From Pararhizobium sp. YC-54 (GTDB lineage: Bacteria; Pseudomonadota; Alphaproteobacteria; Rhizobiales; Rhizobiaceae), in the NCBI RefSeq assembly GCF_025847205.1, contig NZ_JAOYTH010000007.1:186001-250000 (forward strand): a stretch of 64,000 bases of DNA. The letters are read 5' to 3'. The translations under genes and the position numbers were made by a program. The notes beneath the pieces were generated by a model. The model made no database searches, was not told the origin of the DNA, and saw only the letters and a program-made list of their open reading frames with translations. Shown piece by piece: positions 17,953-26,758 of this stretch (position 1 is its first letter; each line of letters starts with the position of its first letter).

Positions 17953-18513
17953 TCACCCGGCGGCGACCGGGCCTGCCAATATTTTTTCGTTTGCATAAAG
18001 AAAGGCGTCCTCAAAATGCTTTTGGTTTTCGAAGCTGCGTCTAGGCAGAATGAAGGCTTCCCGCCTCGATATCGGCAACATCAAGTAATCTTTCTCCCGA
18101 ATGATCCGTTTTACGGTCGCCCATGGAACAGTCGATTCCGCCACGTCCGACCTCACTCGAATGGCGTCATCGTTCATACTTATTGTGATGGTCGCGTCAG
18201 CCGATGCGATCTGCCTGTAGTATAGAAACGATGCTCCCCACGCCAGCCAGTGCGTGGCCAGCGAGAAGAAAGCCACGACGAGGAGGCAAGCAGGAAGCCA
18301 GAGCCAGGAACTGCTTTCGGCAACGGCGTTGATCATGGTTACCGGATTGTAGAGATCGGTGAAGAGGACCAGAAGGCACCAGACGGATAACAACCACAGA
18401 ACCATCGTGACGATGCTGCGATGCCATGGACGGCGCGTGAGCGCTCGCGCCATCGCGGCATAATCCCATCTGGTGAGGGTATAGGTGATTTGATACTTAG
18501 GCTCATCTTGCAT
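17953..18513 (-). CDS. YcxB-like membrane protein
   Basis: 186 residues from ATG 18513 (GGGGA upstream). The N-terminal cytoplasmic strand is KYQITYTLTRWDYAAMARAL, with two hydrophobic helices (~SIVTMVLWLLSVWCLLVLF and LWLPACLLVVAFFSLATHWL). The C-terminal YcxB-like domain reads ITISMNDDAIRVRSDVAEST, then VPWATVKRIIREKDYLMLPI and AFILPRRSF, the usual family ending. Function unknown; inner-membrane location is clear from the helices. It abuts the nadE remnant, so the breakpoint lies at its 3' end. Confidence 0.8.
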   Translation of the reverse strand: MQDEPKYQITYTLTRWDYAAMARALTRRPWHRSIVTMVLWLLSVWCLLVLFTDLYNPVTMINAVAESSSWLWLPACLLVVAFFSLATHWLAWGASFLYYRQIASADATITISMNDDAIRVRSDVAESTVPWATVKRIIREKDYLMLPISRREAFILPRRSFENQKHFEDAFLYANEKILAGPVAAG

Positions 18514-18793
18514 TGAAATCCCCAGTGGCAGCACCGCAGGTCTAGCATAAATATTGGAATGAGTGCTTCTTCCAGAAGACCAGGGCGTCGGGTAGGGGAA
18601 TTGCGCGTTTTGCCGTCACGCGAAAAGGGGCCGGAGACAAAGTCTCTAGGCCCGAGTTTTTCTCATCGACGCGTAGGGAGGAGACGGCGTCGGGAATCCC
18701 AAGGTAGCGGATCATGGTTAACGAAGCTTAAACGCTGGCCATAGTGTATGTGCGGCGCTCGGCTCGTGCCCTGAGACGGAGATTTTCCGCTCC

Positions 18794-18931
18794 GTGATCT
18801 CAGGACGTCCGAGCACAAAACCCTTCACGTTCGACGAACTCTTGGCCAAACAAAAAGCGTTGAACGAATTTCTGTCGACTAAACCGAACGAGCCTGAGGG
18901 CCTCTCGGACCATTTCGCCGATCTGTTATGA
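18794..18931 (+). CDS. Short unassigned ORF
   Basis: A 45-residue GTG-start frame reading MISGRPSTKPFTFDELLAKQ (with GTG read as Met), a helical middle, and an acidic end before TGA. Protein-like composition, but no ribosome site stands out and no family was recognised. It lies in a decayed region between pseudogenes and may itself be a remnant. Confidence 0.25.
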   Translation: MISGRPSTKPFTFDELLAKQKALNEFLSTKPNEPEGLSDHFADLL

Positions 18932-19177
18932 TGAAACGAGGCCGGACGTGCGTCTTACGTCTTGAGGGGATTAGAACCAACGACCCTGTAGTTAAAATTT
19001 GATCCGTATCAGATTCCCGAGGCGCGCCTTGAATTTCGCATTCGTTCGAATGGCCAGTGGTCACCCGCACCCTGCCGCCAACAGTTCCTACAGCTGAATG
19101 TTGCCCTCATAATGAGTGTCGTAGCGATCAGCACGACTTGGCGCGTTTGGCAATGAAATTGGCTGTCGCCGAAAGCC

Positions 19178-19370
19178 TTACTGAAGAATGAGGGCGGCAA
19201 CGAAAAGGACCGGGGCCATCACCACGACGCCAATCTTCAAGAAGCTCCAGGCACCCATGCGCAGGCCTTGCGACGCATCGCGGTCAGCCACAATATTCTC
19301 GCCAAAGATCCGGTGAGCGAGAAATTGGGGTCGAGATCAACGCCAATCAGCACCGTACCTGCGATCTTTT
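19178..19370 (-). pseudogene. C-terminal remnant of an ArsB-like arsenite pump
   Basis: Minus-strand reading gives TVLIGVDLDPNFSLTGSLAR and ILWLTAMRR. A frameshift follows, then GAWSFLKIGVVVMAPVLFVA and ALILQ before the stop at 19178. This matches the last two helices of ArsB-type permeases (GxDLGPxxSxxGSLAxxLWL and the final xxFxKxG helix). Only ~60 codons remain, with one shift. No other ars gene was seen here. Confidence 0.6.
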
Positions 19371-19386
19371 AGGATACCTCTGCTGC

Positions 19387-19597
19387 CCGAACGGCGCTGC
19401 CCGCAGCTAATCTCGCCGGGAGCCCGCCGAAAGCGCAGCGCGCCATTGCAAAGCGAGCCGGCGCGACCGTCTCCGACGTCAATGGCAGCCATGCGCTACG
19501 TTTCCGAGCCTACAGCGATGGCAAGATCATCGAAAGCGCGCGAACGGTACAACGGCAGCGGCGCAGTGGAAACCGAAAGATGTCGTCGGACTTTTGA
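19387..19597 (+). pseudogene. C-terminal remnant of an alpha/beta hydrolase
   Basis: The reading PPKAQRAIAKRAGATVSDVN, then GSHALRF and KIIESA, parallels the C-terminus of the intact hydrolase at 24856 (EAQRGMAKRAGATVVDQAGS, HAVYVSQP, KIIEDA), including the His of GSHA that is the catalytic base. No upstream hydrolase sequence is present. It is a diverged, truncated copy from an earlier rearrangement. Confidence 0.5.
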
Positions 19598-19734
19598 AGC
19601 ACTTGCCCTATTCCCACCTCTTTGCGAGGCCGAGATCGGGCGCAGCCCCCGTTTCGTCGCCAGCACGACTGGGTTATAAAGGCGGACTTTCGTTTCGATC
19701 CTGCCCGCTGTGACAGGTTTCCGGGAAGAACGAC

Positions 19735-20565
19735 ATGCCCGCTGGGGTCAACACAATCAGGATGTGGCGCTCGGGCGCCCTGGCAGATACCCTGTTTCTC
19801 TGGGCGAACTATCGCGACCATCGCTTCCAGCGTCATTTTCACGAAGAGTTCGCCATCGGGATCATCGAGGACGGCTGCCAGGCGTTTTCCTATGACGGCA
19901 GGCACCGTATCGACCTTCCGCGCGGAACGGTCTGCCTGATTTCGCCCGGTATGGTGCATGAGGGCTGGGTCGGCGCCGAGGAAGGCTGGACGTACCGGAT
20001 GTTCTATCCGTCCGCCCCGCTGATGGGGCAGGCAGCTGAAGAGATTTTCGGCACGCCCGATATCACCTTCCCTTCCCCGGCCGTCAACGATCCCAACCTC
20101 TTCGCCTGCCTGCAGCGGCTTCACCAGATGACGGCCGCGCCGCATCTGCAAAGCCTCGAATTCGAGACGCTCTATCTCGCCACCATCAGGATCACGGTCG
20201 AGCGCCATGCCGGCCGGCGCCCTCAGGTGGATCAAAGGCGGCATGAGCCGGCGCTGCGCCAGGTTCGCGATGCCCTGGAAGATCGTTATGCGGAAGTCGT
20301 CACGCTGTCCGAGCTGAAGGAACTGGCGGGCATCAGCAAATTCCACCTGCTACGGCAGTTCAAGGCGATCTACGGCCTGCCTCCGCACGCCTACCTGTCA
20401 CAGGTGCGTGTTCGGCGCGCATCGGCATTGATCCTGACAGGGCATGGCCTTGCGGACACCGCGGCGGCGGTCGGCTTCGTCGACCAGGCGCATATGACCC
20501 ATACCTTTCGCCGGTCGCTGGGCTACACGCCCGGCATGCTGCTGGCCGCCAACGGGGCGCCCTGA
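19735..20565 (+). CDS. AraC-family transcriptional regulator
   Basis: 276 residues. The N-terminal AraC cupin-like ligand domain contains FQRHFHEEFAIGIIEDGCQA and LPRGTVCLISPGMVHEG. The C-terminal double helix-turn-helix (~180-272) has LSELKELAGISKFHLLRQFK, then GLPPHAYLSQVRVRRA and AAAVGFVDQAHMTHTFRRSL ending in GYTPG. It is 108 bp upstream of the threonine-aldolase-like gene in the same direction and is the likely activator of it. The effector is unknown, perhaps an amino acid (inference from the neighbour). Confidence 0.88.
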   Translation: MPAGVNTIRMWRSGALADTLFLWANYRDHRFQRHFHEEFAIGIIEDGCQAFSYDGRHRIDLPRGTVCLISPGMVHEGWVGAEEGWTYRMFYPSAPLMGQAAEEIFGTPDITFPSPAVNDPNLFACLQRLHQMTAAPHLQSLEFETLYLATIRITVERHAGRRPQVDQRRHEPALRQVRDALEDRYAEVVTLSELKELAGISKFHLLRQFKAIYGLPPHAYLSQVRVRRASALILTGHGLADTAAAVGFVDQAHMTHTFRRSLGYTPGMLLAANGAP

Positions 20566-20673
20566 GCAATTTTCTACAAAACATCGGAAACAGAGAGGAT
20601 TAAGAAACAGCCCTGCGGCGGGATCGGGGGTTCCGTCCGGTATTCGACCAATGCGCCCATGGGGGAGATCAAG

Positions 20674-21714
20674 ATGACCCGGCACAGCTTTCTCGACGAC
20701 TACAGCGAAGGCGCGCATCCCAACATCCTCAAGGCGCTGTCCGAAACAAACATGGCGCAGCAGACGGCCTATGGCGTTGACCTGTACTCGCAGGAAGCAC
20801 GGACGCTGATCCGCCGGCAGATGGGCGCGGTCAATCCCGATGTCTGGTTCGTCGCGAGCGGTACGCTCGCCAACATCCTGGCCATTTCCAGCGCGTTGCG
20901 GCCGCATGAGGCCGTCATCGCCCCGGCAAGCGGCCATATCGTCGTGCGGGAAACCGGCGCGATCGAGGCGACGGGCCAAAAGATCATCACCGTGCCCCCG
21001 GTCGATGGAAAACTGACGCCGGACAGCATCGTCGCGGCCTTGAAGGCCAACGCGCATTTTCCACACATGGCCAGGCCGAGGCTGGTCTATCTCTCCAACG
21101 CGACCGAGATCGGCACCCTCTACACGAAAGCCGAGCTTGCAGCGATTTCGACACTTTGCAGGGAGCGCGGCCTTCTCCTCCTGCTGGACGGCGCACGGCT
21201 CGGCGCGGCACTGTCCGCGGAAAAGAACGACCTCACCGTGAAGGACATTGCCGAACTGACCGATCTGTTCTGGATCGGCGGCACCAAGGTCGGCGCACTC
21301 ATGGGCGAGGCCATCGTCATTGCCAATCCCGCCCTGCGCGAGGATTTCGCCTTTCACCTCAAGCAGCGCGGGGCGCTCCTTGCCAAGGGGCGCGTGCTCG
21401 GTCTGCAGTTCAGGGAGCTGTTCCGGGAGGGATTGTATTTCGAGCTTGCCGGGCATGCGAACATCATGGCGCAACGCCTGTCGGCGGCCATCTCGCAGGC
21501 TGGCCACCGCTTTGCCGCCGAGACCCAGACGAACCAGCTTTTTCCGATCCTGCCCAACGCGCTTATCGAGGCGCTGAGGAACCATTTTGAGTTCTACATC
21601 TGGGAGCCTCATGACCAATCTTCGTCCGTGGTGCGCCTCGTCACGTCCTGGGCGACAGAGGAAAGGCATGTCGATGCATTTGTGGCCAAGCTGAAGGCAT
21701 CAGCGCGTCCCTAG
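20674..21714 (+). CDS. Threonine aldolase-like PLP enzyme
   Basis: 346 residues of the beta-eliminating lyase/threonine aldolase family (fold type I PLP enzyme) that would cleave L-threonine or related beta-hydroxy amino acids to glycine and an aldehyde. Visible features: DDYSEGAHPNIL at the start, FVASGTLANILAI, GHIVVRETGAIE, LLLDGARLGAAL (Asp for the pyridine nitrogen) and FWIGGTKVGALMGE with the Schiff-base lysine (GGTK). The start MTRHSFLD at 20674 has GGGGGAGA upstream, preferred over ATG 20659. It is controlled probably by the AraC gene before it. Confidence 0.85.
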   Translation: MTRHSFLDDYSEGAHPNILKALSETNMAQQTAYGVDLYSQEARTLIRRQMGAVNPDVWFVASGTLANILAISSALRPHEAVIAPASGHIVVRETGAIEATGQKIITVPPVDGKLTPDSIVAALKANAHFPHMARPRLVYLSNATEIGTLYTKAELAAISTLCRERGLLLLLDGARLGAALSAEKNDLTVKDIAELTDLFWIGGTKVGALMGEAIVIANPALREDFAFHLKQRGALLAKGRVLGLQFRELFREGLYFELAGHANIMAQRLSAAISQAGHRFAAETQTNQLFPILPNALIEALRNHFEFYIWEPHDQSSSVVRLVTSWATEERHVDAFVAKLKASARP

Positions 21715-21728
21715 CGTAGCCGTCAACA

Positions 21729-22547
21729 TCAGCCTTGAGCCCGATGAGAAACATCCGCCCAGGTGACCCAGGTCGCGAGCCGGTCGGCATAGCGGTTCAA
21801 TGCTACGCCAAGGGCGGCCTCCCCGAGGAAGAGCCGCAGCGGCGGCGAGGGAGAATCCACCATAAGCAGGATCGCCTCGGCGGTCGCCGCAGGATTGCCA
21901 AGCTTGCGCACAGCACCTGCAGCCTGCAGCCGTCTGCGCAGCCCATCATACTCCGCCATTGCTGGGGTGTGCCTGGAGGAATTGCCCCGCCAATCCGTAT
22001 CATAGCCGCCAGGCTCTATCATCGTCACCTTGATACCGAACTCCGCGACCTCGGAAGCGAGGGTCTCGCCCAGCCCTTCCACCGCCCACTTGCTGGCATT
22101 GTAGATGCCCGCCGTCGGAAATGTTATGATGCCGGCGAGACTGGACGTGATGAGGATATGGCCGCCGCCGGCCGCGCGCATATGGGGCAACACCGCCCTG
22201 ATGACCCAAAGCGTGCCGAAGAAATTCGTGTCGAACTGCGCGCGGGCGCTGCGTGCATCGGTCTCCTCGACCGTGCCGAAGAGCCCATATCCGGCATTGC
22301 TCATCACGACGTCGAGACGACCAAAGGTATTGATCGAGATGCGCACGGCCTGCTCCACGTCCTCTTCGCTACGCACGTCGAGTTCGATAGGCAGCAGGGC
22401 CTCGCCGTATGTCTCGGCAAGGTCCGCAAGCGTCTCCACATTGCGCACGCAGGCGGCAACCCGGTCGCCACGCGCCAGCGCCGCCTCCAGCCATACCCTC
22501 CCAAGCCCCCGTGAGGCTCCCGTGATGAACCAGATCTTTTCGCTCAT
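21729..22547 (-). CDS. Short-chain dehydrogenase/reductase
   Basis: 272 residues of classical SDR. The nucleotide-binding TGASRGLG lies at ~9-16, NAG in VVMSNAGYG near 86, Ser in ILITSSLAG, and YNASK (YxxxK) near 150. The cofactor preference looks like NADP(H), since no acidic residue ends strand 2 (VRN). Substrate unknown. It lies directly downstream of the AraC regulator at 22664 on the same strand (gap 116 bp) and is probably its target. Converges with the aldolase gene. Confidence 0.88.
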   Translation of the reverse strand: MSEKIWFITGASRGLGRVWLEAALARGDRVAACVRNVETLADLAETYGEALLPIELDVRSEEDVEQAVRISINTFGRLDVVMSNAGYGLFGTVEETDARSARAQFDTNFFGTLWVIRAVLPHMRAAGGGHILITSSLAGIITFPTAGIYNASKWAVEGLGETLASEVAEFGIKVTMIEPGGYDTDWRGNSSRHTPAMAEYDGLRRRLQAAGAVRKLGNPAATAEAILLMVDSPSPPLRLFLGEAALGVALNRYADRLATWVTWADVSHRAQG

Positions 22548-22663
22548 GACCGACTTTCCTTAATCTGACACCGCGGCCTCTTCGACCGCCCCGGCAAATT
22601 AGGAAGGACAACGGCCGCCCGCTCACCCGGCCTTGCCAGAGAATACGGCGATCCGGCCAAGTC

Positions 22664-23572
22664 TCACGACGGATGGTTTGAGCGGCGCCGGCCGGCCGTT
22701 CCAAAATCCACGACGTTCGCCGCTTCCGGAGTTTTCTCCGAACTGCCGAGTTGCGGAAGCCTCCGGCCGTTGCGTTCGGGATCGCCGGTCGCGGCGGCCG
22801 TAAAATAGCGGGTCGGCGTCGTGCCGAGCATGCGACGGAACATGGCGATGAAGGCGCTCGTGCTCTCATAGCCGAGGTCGAGCGCGACATTCGTGACCGA
22901 TTGGCCGGCGGCGAGACGCTGCAAGGCGAGCCCGACATGTAGCTGCTGGCGCCAGCGCACGAAGGACATGCCGGTCTCGCGCTGGAAGAGGCGCGTCAGC
23001 GTACGGTTGCTCGCACCGACCCTTGCGCCCCATTCCTCGATGGTGAAGCGCAGTGCCGGATCCTCGACCAGTGTTTCGACCAGCCGTCGCAGGCGCCGTT
23101 CGGTTGGCATGGGTAGGTGTAAGGGTTCGAGAGGTGCTCCCTGCAGCTCGTCGAGGAGCACGGCAACAAGCCGCGCCTCGCGCGTCTCCCCCTCCGGATA
23201 GAGTGAGGGGCCGGATGTGAAGCGCAGGATGAGCTCGCGCAGCAGCGGCTGCACGAAGAGAATGCCGCATTGATCGCGCAGCGGCCCGGCGAGCCCGGGA
23301 TCGATATAGAGATTGCCCAGCGCAATGCGCCCGGTCGTGCGGGCGATATGCTCCACTCCGCTCGGAATCCAGATGGCGCAATGGGGCGGTACGGTCCAGA
23401 TACCGCCGGCGGCCTCAACGGTGATCACGCCGCTTGCAACGTAGAGCAACTGCGCCTTGCGATGGCGATGCGGCTCGGTTTCGCGCAGGGAGTCAAGTTG
23501 GATGGCAAGGCCGACGACGGAGCGCGGCACCATATCGGGATCGCCCAGATCGGGGGTGATCGACAGGCTCAT
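22664..23572 (-). CDS. AraC-type regulator with N-terminal cupin
   Basis: 302 residues. The N-terminal cupin has metal-type HRHRKAQLLYVASG and WTVPPHCAIWIPSGVEH. The C-terminal AraC helix-turn-helix pair contains WGARVGASNRTLTRLFQRET, GMSFVRWRQQLHVGLALQRL and VALDLGYESTSAFIAMFRRM, then GTTPTRYF. The two ATGs at 23575 and 23572 follow AGGAGG, and the second has the better spacing. The last ~35 residues are a polar extension beyond the usual family end. Located upstream of the SDR gene on the same strand. Confidence 0.87.
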   Translation of the reverse strand: MSLSITPDLGDPDMVPRSVVGLAIQLDSLRETEPHRHRKAQLLYVASGVITVEAAGGIWTVPPHCAIWIPSGVEHIARTTGRIALGNLYIDPGLAGPLRDQCGILFVQPLLRELILRFTSGPSLYPEGETREARLVAVLLDELQGAPLEPLHLPMPTERRLRRLVETLVEDPALRFTIEEWGARVGASNRTLTRLFQRETGMSFVRWRQQLHVGLALQRLAAGQSVTNVALDLGYESTSAFIAMFRRMLGTTPTRYFTAAATGDPERNGRRLPQLGSSEKTPEAANVVDFGTAGRRRSNHPS

Positions 23573-23817
23573 CATGCCTCCTGCGCGTCGAAACCGGACG
23601 CCGGCAGCGCCGGCCATGCACTCATCCTAGCATCACCGCTGCGGCCAGATGCAGCGTAAATGCCAGATGATATTGCGAACCGGCCAATTCTCCGCCCCTG
23701 CATCGCGGCAAACCCAATCTTTGGCGGGATCGCGCGATCGAATGGCCACCTCTCCGGCGCGGTTCGGGCGATGAACGGGCAGGCTGCACCCGTCTCACCC
23801 CCAGAAGAGGAACAGCG

Positions 23818-24213
23818 ATGCACGTCGATACCAGCCGATTCCCGATGGTCTTCCTCTATGCCGACCGCCAAGAGGGCTCCCCTGCGGAGACACAGCTCGA
23901 AGCACTGCTCGACCGGGCGGAGCGCTTCGTTCTCGTCACCGAGCACGATCCGGCTGCCGCGCACGACGAAACGCCCGAAGAGCGGCGGCAAAAAACTCTC
24001 TTCCTCAAGCGCAACAGGGACCGACTGCAGCACCTGTGCGCCGGCGCCATCGTCATCGAGGATGGGAAGTCGACGCCCATGCCGGTGCGGCTGGCCGCTC
24101 AGGCCGTCGGCAAAGCCTTCGGCATCGCGTTCCACTTCGTGCCGGGCGAGGCCGAAGCGATAGCACAGGCGCTACATCTTCTCGGCTGCGCGCGCCGGGC
24201 GCGCCTGAACTGA
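23818..24213 (+). CDS. Hypothetical soluble protein
   Basis: 131 residues with AGAGGAACAGCG before the ATG. Segments include FPMVFLYADRQEGS, ERFVLVTEHDPAAAHDETPE, RQKTLFLKRNRDRLQHLCAG and AIVIEDGKSTPMPVRLAAQA, an alternating strand/helix pattern. No signal peptide and no membrane helix. No family recognised. It may be a small Rossmann-like protein, but no motif proves it. Confidence 0.6.
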   Translation: MHVDTSRFPMVFLYADRQEGSPAETQLEALLDRAERFVLVTEHDPAAAHDETPEERRQKTLFLKRNRDRLQHLCAGAIVIEDGKSTPMPVRLAAQAVGKAFGIAFHFVPGEAEAIAQALHLLGCARRARLN

Positions 24214-24267
24214 GCGTTGTCAATTTGCTCCCGCAAAGGTTCTCGTCACGCTTCTGTCTCCTCGCCT

Positions 24268-24714
24268 TCAGCCCTTTACAGGTGCGGCAAGCGCATCACG
24301 GAGTTTCTGGACGCTTTCATTGAGGGCGATGATCTCCTCGACGGTCATGCCCGAGCGCTGCAGCAGCGTGTCGGTCAGGCAACCGGTTTTCGCCTGCAGG
24401 TCCCTGCCCTTGTCCGTCAGGTGCACGCCGACCATCCGCTCGTCCACCGTCGAACGCTGACGGGTCACAAAGCCAGCCGCTTCCATCCGTTTGACCAGCG
24501 GCGTGATCGTACTCGGTTCGAGCGCAAGACGATCGGCAATAGTCGAGATCGTCTGTCCATCACCCTCCCATAGCGTGCTTAGTACGAGATATTGCGGATA
24601 GGTGATGCCGAGTGCATCCAGCATCGGCTTGTAGGCGCGGTTAATGGCGATGCTCGTACCGTAGAGCGAGAAGCAAAGCTGGCTGTCGAGCGGGATCGGC
24701 TGGAAGTCGGTCAT
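24268..24714 (-). CDS. OhrR-like MarR-family repressor
   Basis: 148 residues of MarR family. The N-terminus PLDSQLCFSLYGTSIAINRA has the single reactive Cys and neighbouring Tyr typical of peroxide-sensing OhrR. The winged helix reads TISTIADRLALEPSTITPLV, KRMEAAGFVTRQRSTVDERM and VGVHLTDKGRDL. Only the N-terminal Cys is placed for 1-Cys sensing; a second Cys occurs in TGCLTD. It is divergent from the exported hydrolase at 24856, across a palindromic operator, so the hydrolase replaces the usual ohr gene as its target (inference). Confidence 0.88.
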   Translation of the reverse strand: MTDFQPIPLDSQLCFSLYGTSIAINRAYKPMLDALGITYPQYLVLSTLWEGDGQTISTIADRLALEPSTITPLVKRMEAAGFVTRQRSTVDERMVGVHLTDKGRDLQAKTGCLTDTLLQRSGMTVEEIIALNESVQKLRDALAAPVKG

Positions 24715-24760
24715 GAGGGTCTCCGTCTGGTCTTCTGCGAGACCATATCACAAAAATACA

Positions 24761-24836
24761 TATCGCGATAAAAAACATCTGGACAAGAGTTTGCATCGCT
24801 GCTAGCTTTTAATTATCGCGATAATGGTTATCGCAT
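24761..24836. promoter_or_regulatory. Palindromic operators between OhrR-like gene and hydrolase
   Basis: TATCGCGATA (24761-24770), the perfect 14-bp palindrome ATTATCGCGATAAT (24812-24825) and GGTTATCGCATAA just after share the ATCGCGAT core. Placement in the divergent promoter suggests control of both genes. Confidence 0.65.
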
Positions 24837-24855
24837 AAGATCAAGGAGAAAACCA

Positions 24856-25629
24856 ATGTCCATGCTCAATACCCTGCTCGCATCCGCCGCTTCCCTCTTC
24901 GCCGTCGCAGCCACCGTTCCCGCCGCCAACGCCCAGTCGACCGCGCCCACCAAGTCCATCGTCCTCGTCCATGGCGGCTTCGTCGATGGCTCCGGCTGGC
25001 AGGGCGTCTACAACATTCTCAAGAAGGATGGCTATGACGTCAGCATCGTCCAGAATCCCACCCTGTCGCTCGCCAACGACGTCGCCGTCACCAAGCGCGC
25101 CATTGCCGCCGCCGAAGGCGACGTCATCCTCGTCGGTCACTCCTATGGTGGTGTCGTCGTTTCCGAGGTCGGCACCGATCCCAAGGTGAAGGGTCTCGTC
25201 TATATCGCCGCCTTCGCCCCCGATGCCGGTGAATCCATCGCCAAGCTCATCGCCAACCCGCCGGAAGGCGCTGCCGTTCCGCCGATCCTGCCGCCGCAGG
25301 ATGGCTTCCTCTTCCTCGACAAGCAGAAATTCGCAGCCGCCTTCGCCGCAGACGTCGAGCCGGAGCTTGCATCCTTCATGGCGGACTCGCAGGTTCCGTG
25401 GGGTGTCGAGGCGCTCACCGGTGAAGTGACGGTTCCCGCCTGGAAGCAGAAGCCCAGCTGGTATCTCGTCGCCACCGAGGACCACATGATCCCGGTCGAG
25501 GCCCAGCGCGGCATGGCAAAGCGTGCAGGCGCAACCGTCGTCGATCAGGCCGGCTCCCATGCCGTCTATGTCTCGCAGCCCCAAGCCGTCGCGAAGATCA
25601 TCGAAGACGCGGCAAATGGCGTGAAGTAA
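24856..25629 (+). CDS. Exported alpha/beta hydrolase
   Basis: 257 residues. The signal peptide covers ~1-27 (ends NAQ after an Ala-rich core). The alpha/beta fold has an oxyanion motif VLVHGGFVDGSGW, the nucleophile elbow GHSYGG (Ser near residue 97), an acid in TEDHMIP and the catalytic His in GSHAVYVSQP. Close to the esterase/RsbQ-like group of rhizobial exported hydrolases. The start follows AAGGAG. It is divergently transcribed from the OhrR-like repressor and followed by a strong terminator. Substrate unknown; a shorter diverged copy is at 19387. Confidence 0.88.
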   Translation: MSMLNTLLASAASLFAVAATVPAANAQSTAPTKSIVLVHGGFVDGSGWQGVYNILKKDGYDVSIVQNPTLSLANDVAVTKRAIAAAEGDVILVGHSYGGVVVSEVGTDPKVKGLVYIAAFAPDAGESIAKLIANPPEGAAVPPILPPQDGFLFLDKQKFAAAFAADVEPELASFMADSQVPWGVEALTGEVTVPAWKQKPSWYLVATEDHMIPVEAQRGMAKRAGATVVDQAGSHAVYVSQPQAVAKIIEDAANGVK

Positions 25630-25654
25630 GCCTCCACACCAACGCCTGAACGAT

Positions 25655-25688
25655 AAGCCCCCCGGAGCGAGCACCGGGGGGCTTTGTC
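25655..25688 (+). terminator. Strong terminator after the hydrolase
   Basis: Stem AAGCCCCCCGG (25655-25665) / CCGGGGGGCTT (25674-25684) with an 8-nt loop and a T-rich end. Confidence 0.8.
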
Positions 25689-25701
25689 CCCTTGGGGCAC
25701 C

Positions 25702-26241
25702 TCAAATGAAGCTCAACAGACCCGTAGCCGAAGCACCGATGACGAGGCCCAGACCAAGCGCGAACCATACCCGGTATCCGGAAAGCCACATGGCGGCGAG
25801 CTTGCCCATCGAAAGGCCCTGGCCGCCGATCTGCGCCATCAGAGTCATTGTGTCCGAGCAGATCCACTCCTCGGCGATCTTCCCGTCGGCGATGCGGTAG
25901 ATTTCCGTGCTCTCGTATTCGACTTTCTTGCCGGTTGGCGGAATGCCCATGAACTCGCCCCTATGCGTGCCGGAAAGGCGCAGCCGGACGGCGACCTTGT
26001 CCTCCACGGCAAAGATGTCCTCGATCTTCACCTGAATATCCGGAAAGGCGGAGAACAGGATGGCGGCATGCTTGCGCCAGACGTCCGCTCCCGTCTTCTG
26101 ATAGGGCACGCCCGCGATGTTGATGCGGAAATCCAGCGGCATCAGAGCGACGACCGCATCGACATCCTTGCGGCAGAGCGCCGCAAAGGCGGTACGCATC
26201 AGCTCGATGTTGGACTGAGGGGTGGAAAACGGTATTGTCAT
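25702..26241 (-). CDS. SnoaL-like protein with C-terminal membrane helix
   Basis: 179 residues. The first ~135 form a SnoaL/NTF2-like domain (MRTAFAALCRKDVDAVVALM, GADVWRKHAAILFSAFPDIQ, EYESTEIYRIADGKIAEEWI). The C-terminal segment VWFALGLGLVIGASATGLL is a transmembrane helix, unusual for SnoaL-like enzymes. It converges on the terminator of the hydrolase. It is divergent from the MarR gene at 26276, which is its probable repressor. Ligand and activity unknown. Confidence 0.78.
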   Translation of the reverse strand: MTIPFSTPQSNIELMRTAFAALCRKDVDAVVALMPLDFRINIAGVPYQKTGADVWRKHAAILFSAFPDIQVKIEDIFAVEDKVAVRLRLSGTHRGEFMGIPPTGKKVEYESTEIYRIADGKIAEEWICSDTMTLMAQIGGQGLSMGKLAAMWLSGYRVWFALGLGLVIGASATGLLSFI

Positions 26242-26275
26242 CGTGAGCTCCTGAGTGAAGGTACACAGCGATATA

Positions 26276-26758
26276 ATGAATAATATACATAATTACAATA
26301 ATGCATCATTCCCACCGGATGAGACCGCACTCGCCCGCCTGTTCCTGGTGACGGTGATCCTGTCCGACGACATGAAGCAGGGCCTGGAAGAGCGCGGGCT
26401 CACCCGCGCGCGCGCCTCCGCGCTCTGGGCAATCTCGCACCGCGAAGCCATTACGCAGCGCGAACTCGCCGACGTGCTGAAGGTCACGCCCCGCAACGTC
26501 ACCACACTCATCGACGGCCTGGAGAAGACCGGCTTCGTGAAGCGCCGCGATCACCCCAACGACCGCCGCGCCATCCTGCTCGACCTCACCCCCGCCGGAA
26601 TAGAAATCACCGACCGGCTGAAACGGGAGACGCGGGCGTTCGCGCAGAAGCTGTTCGAGGGTATGAGCCCGGCGAAATTGCAAGAGTTCATCGCAACGCT
26701 CGACTTCGTGGTCAGCCGCCTCGAAACGCTGATCGCGCCGCTCTCCACGCCAGATTGA
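26276..26758 (+). CDS. MarR-family regulator
   Basis: 160 residues starting MNNIHNYNNASFPPDE; the frame is open from 26255 but lacks a start as good as the ATG at 26276. The winged helix is ITQRELADVLKVTPRNVTTL, then IDGLEKTGFVKRRDHPNDRR and AILLDLTPAG. No Cys is placed for OhrR-like sensing. It is divergent from the SnoaL-like gene across a 34-bp A/T-rich gap, so the operator must overlap the start regions. The ligand is unknown. Confidence 0.85.
   Translation: MNNIHNYNNASFPPDETALARLFLVTVILSDDMKQGLEERGLTRARASALWAISHREAITQRELADVLKVTPRNVTTLIDGLEKTGFVKRRDHPNDRRAILLDLTPAGIEITDRLKRETRAFAQKLFEGMSPAKLQEFIATLDFVVSRLETLIAPLSTPD

Noticed and set aside
17457..18044. Plus-strand open frame of 195 codons
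   Set aside because: Opposite strand of the nadE remnant and the YcxB-like gene; its residues do not form a plausible protein and no ribosome site precedes it.
18955..18995. tRNA-like T-arm sequence (ggggattagaaccaacgac)
   Set aside because: Only one arm resembles a tRNA; no acceptor stem or anticodon arm was found around it.
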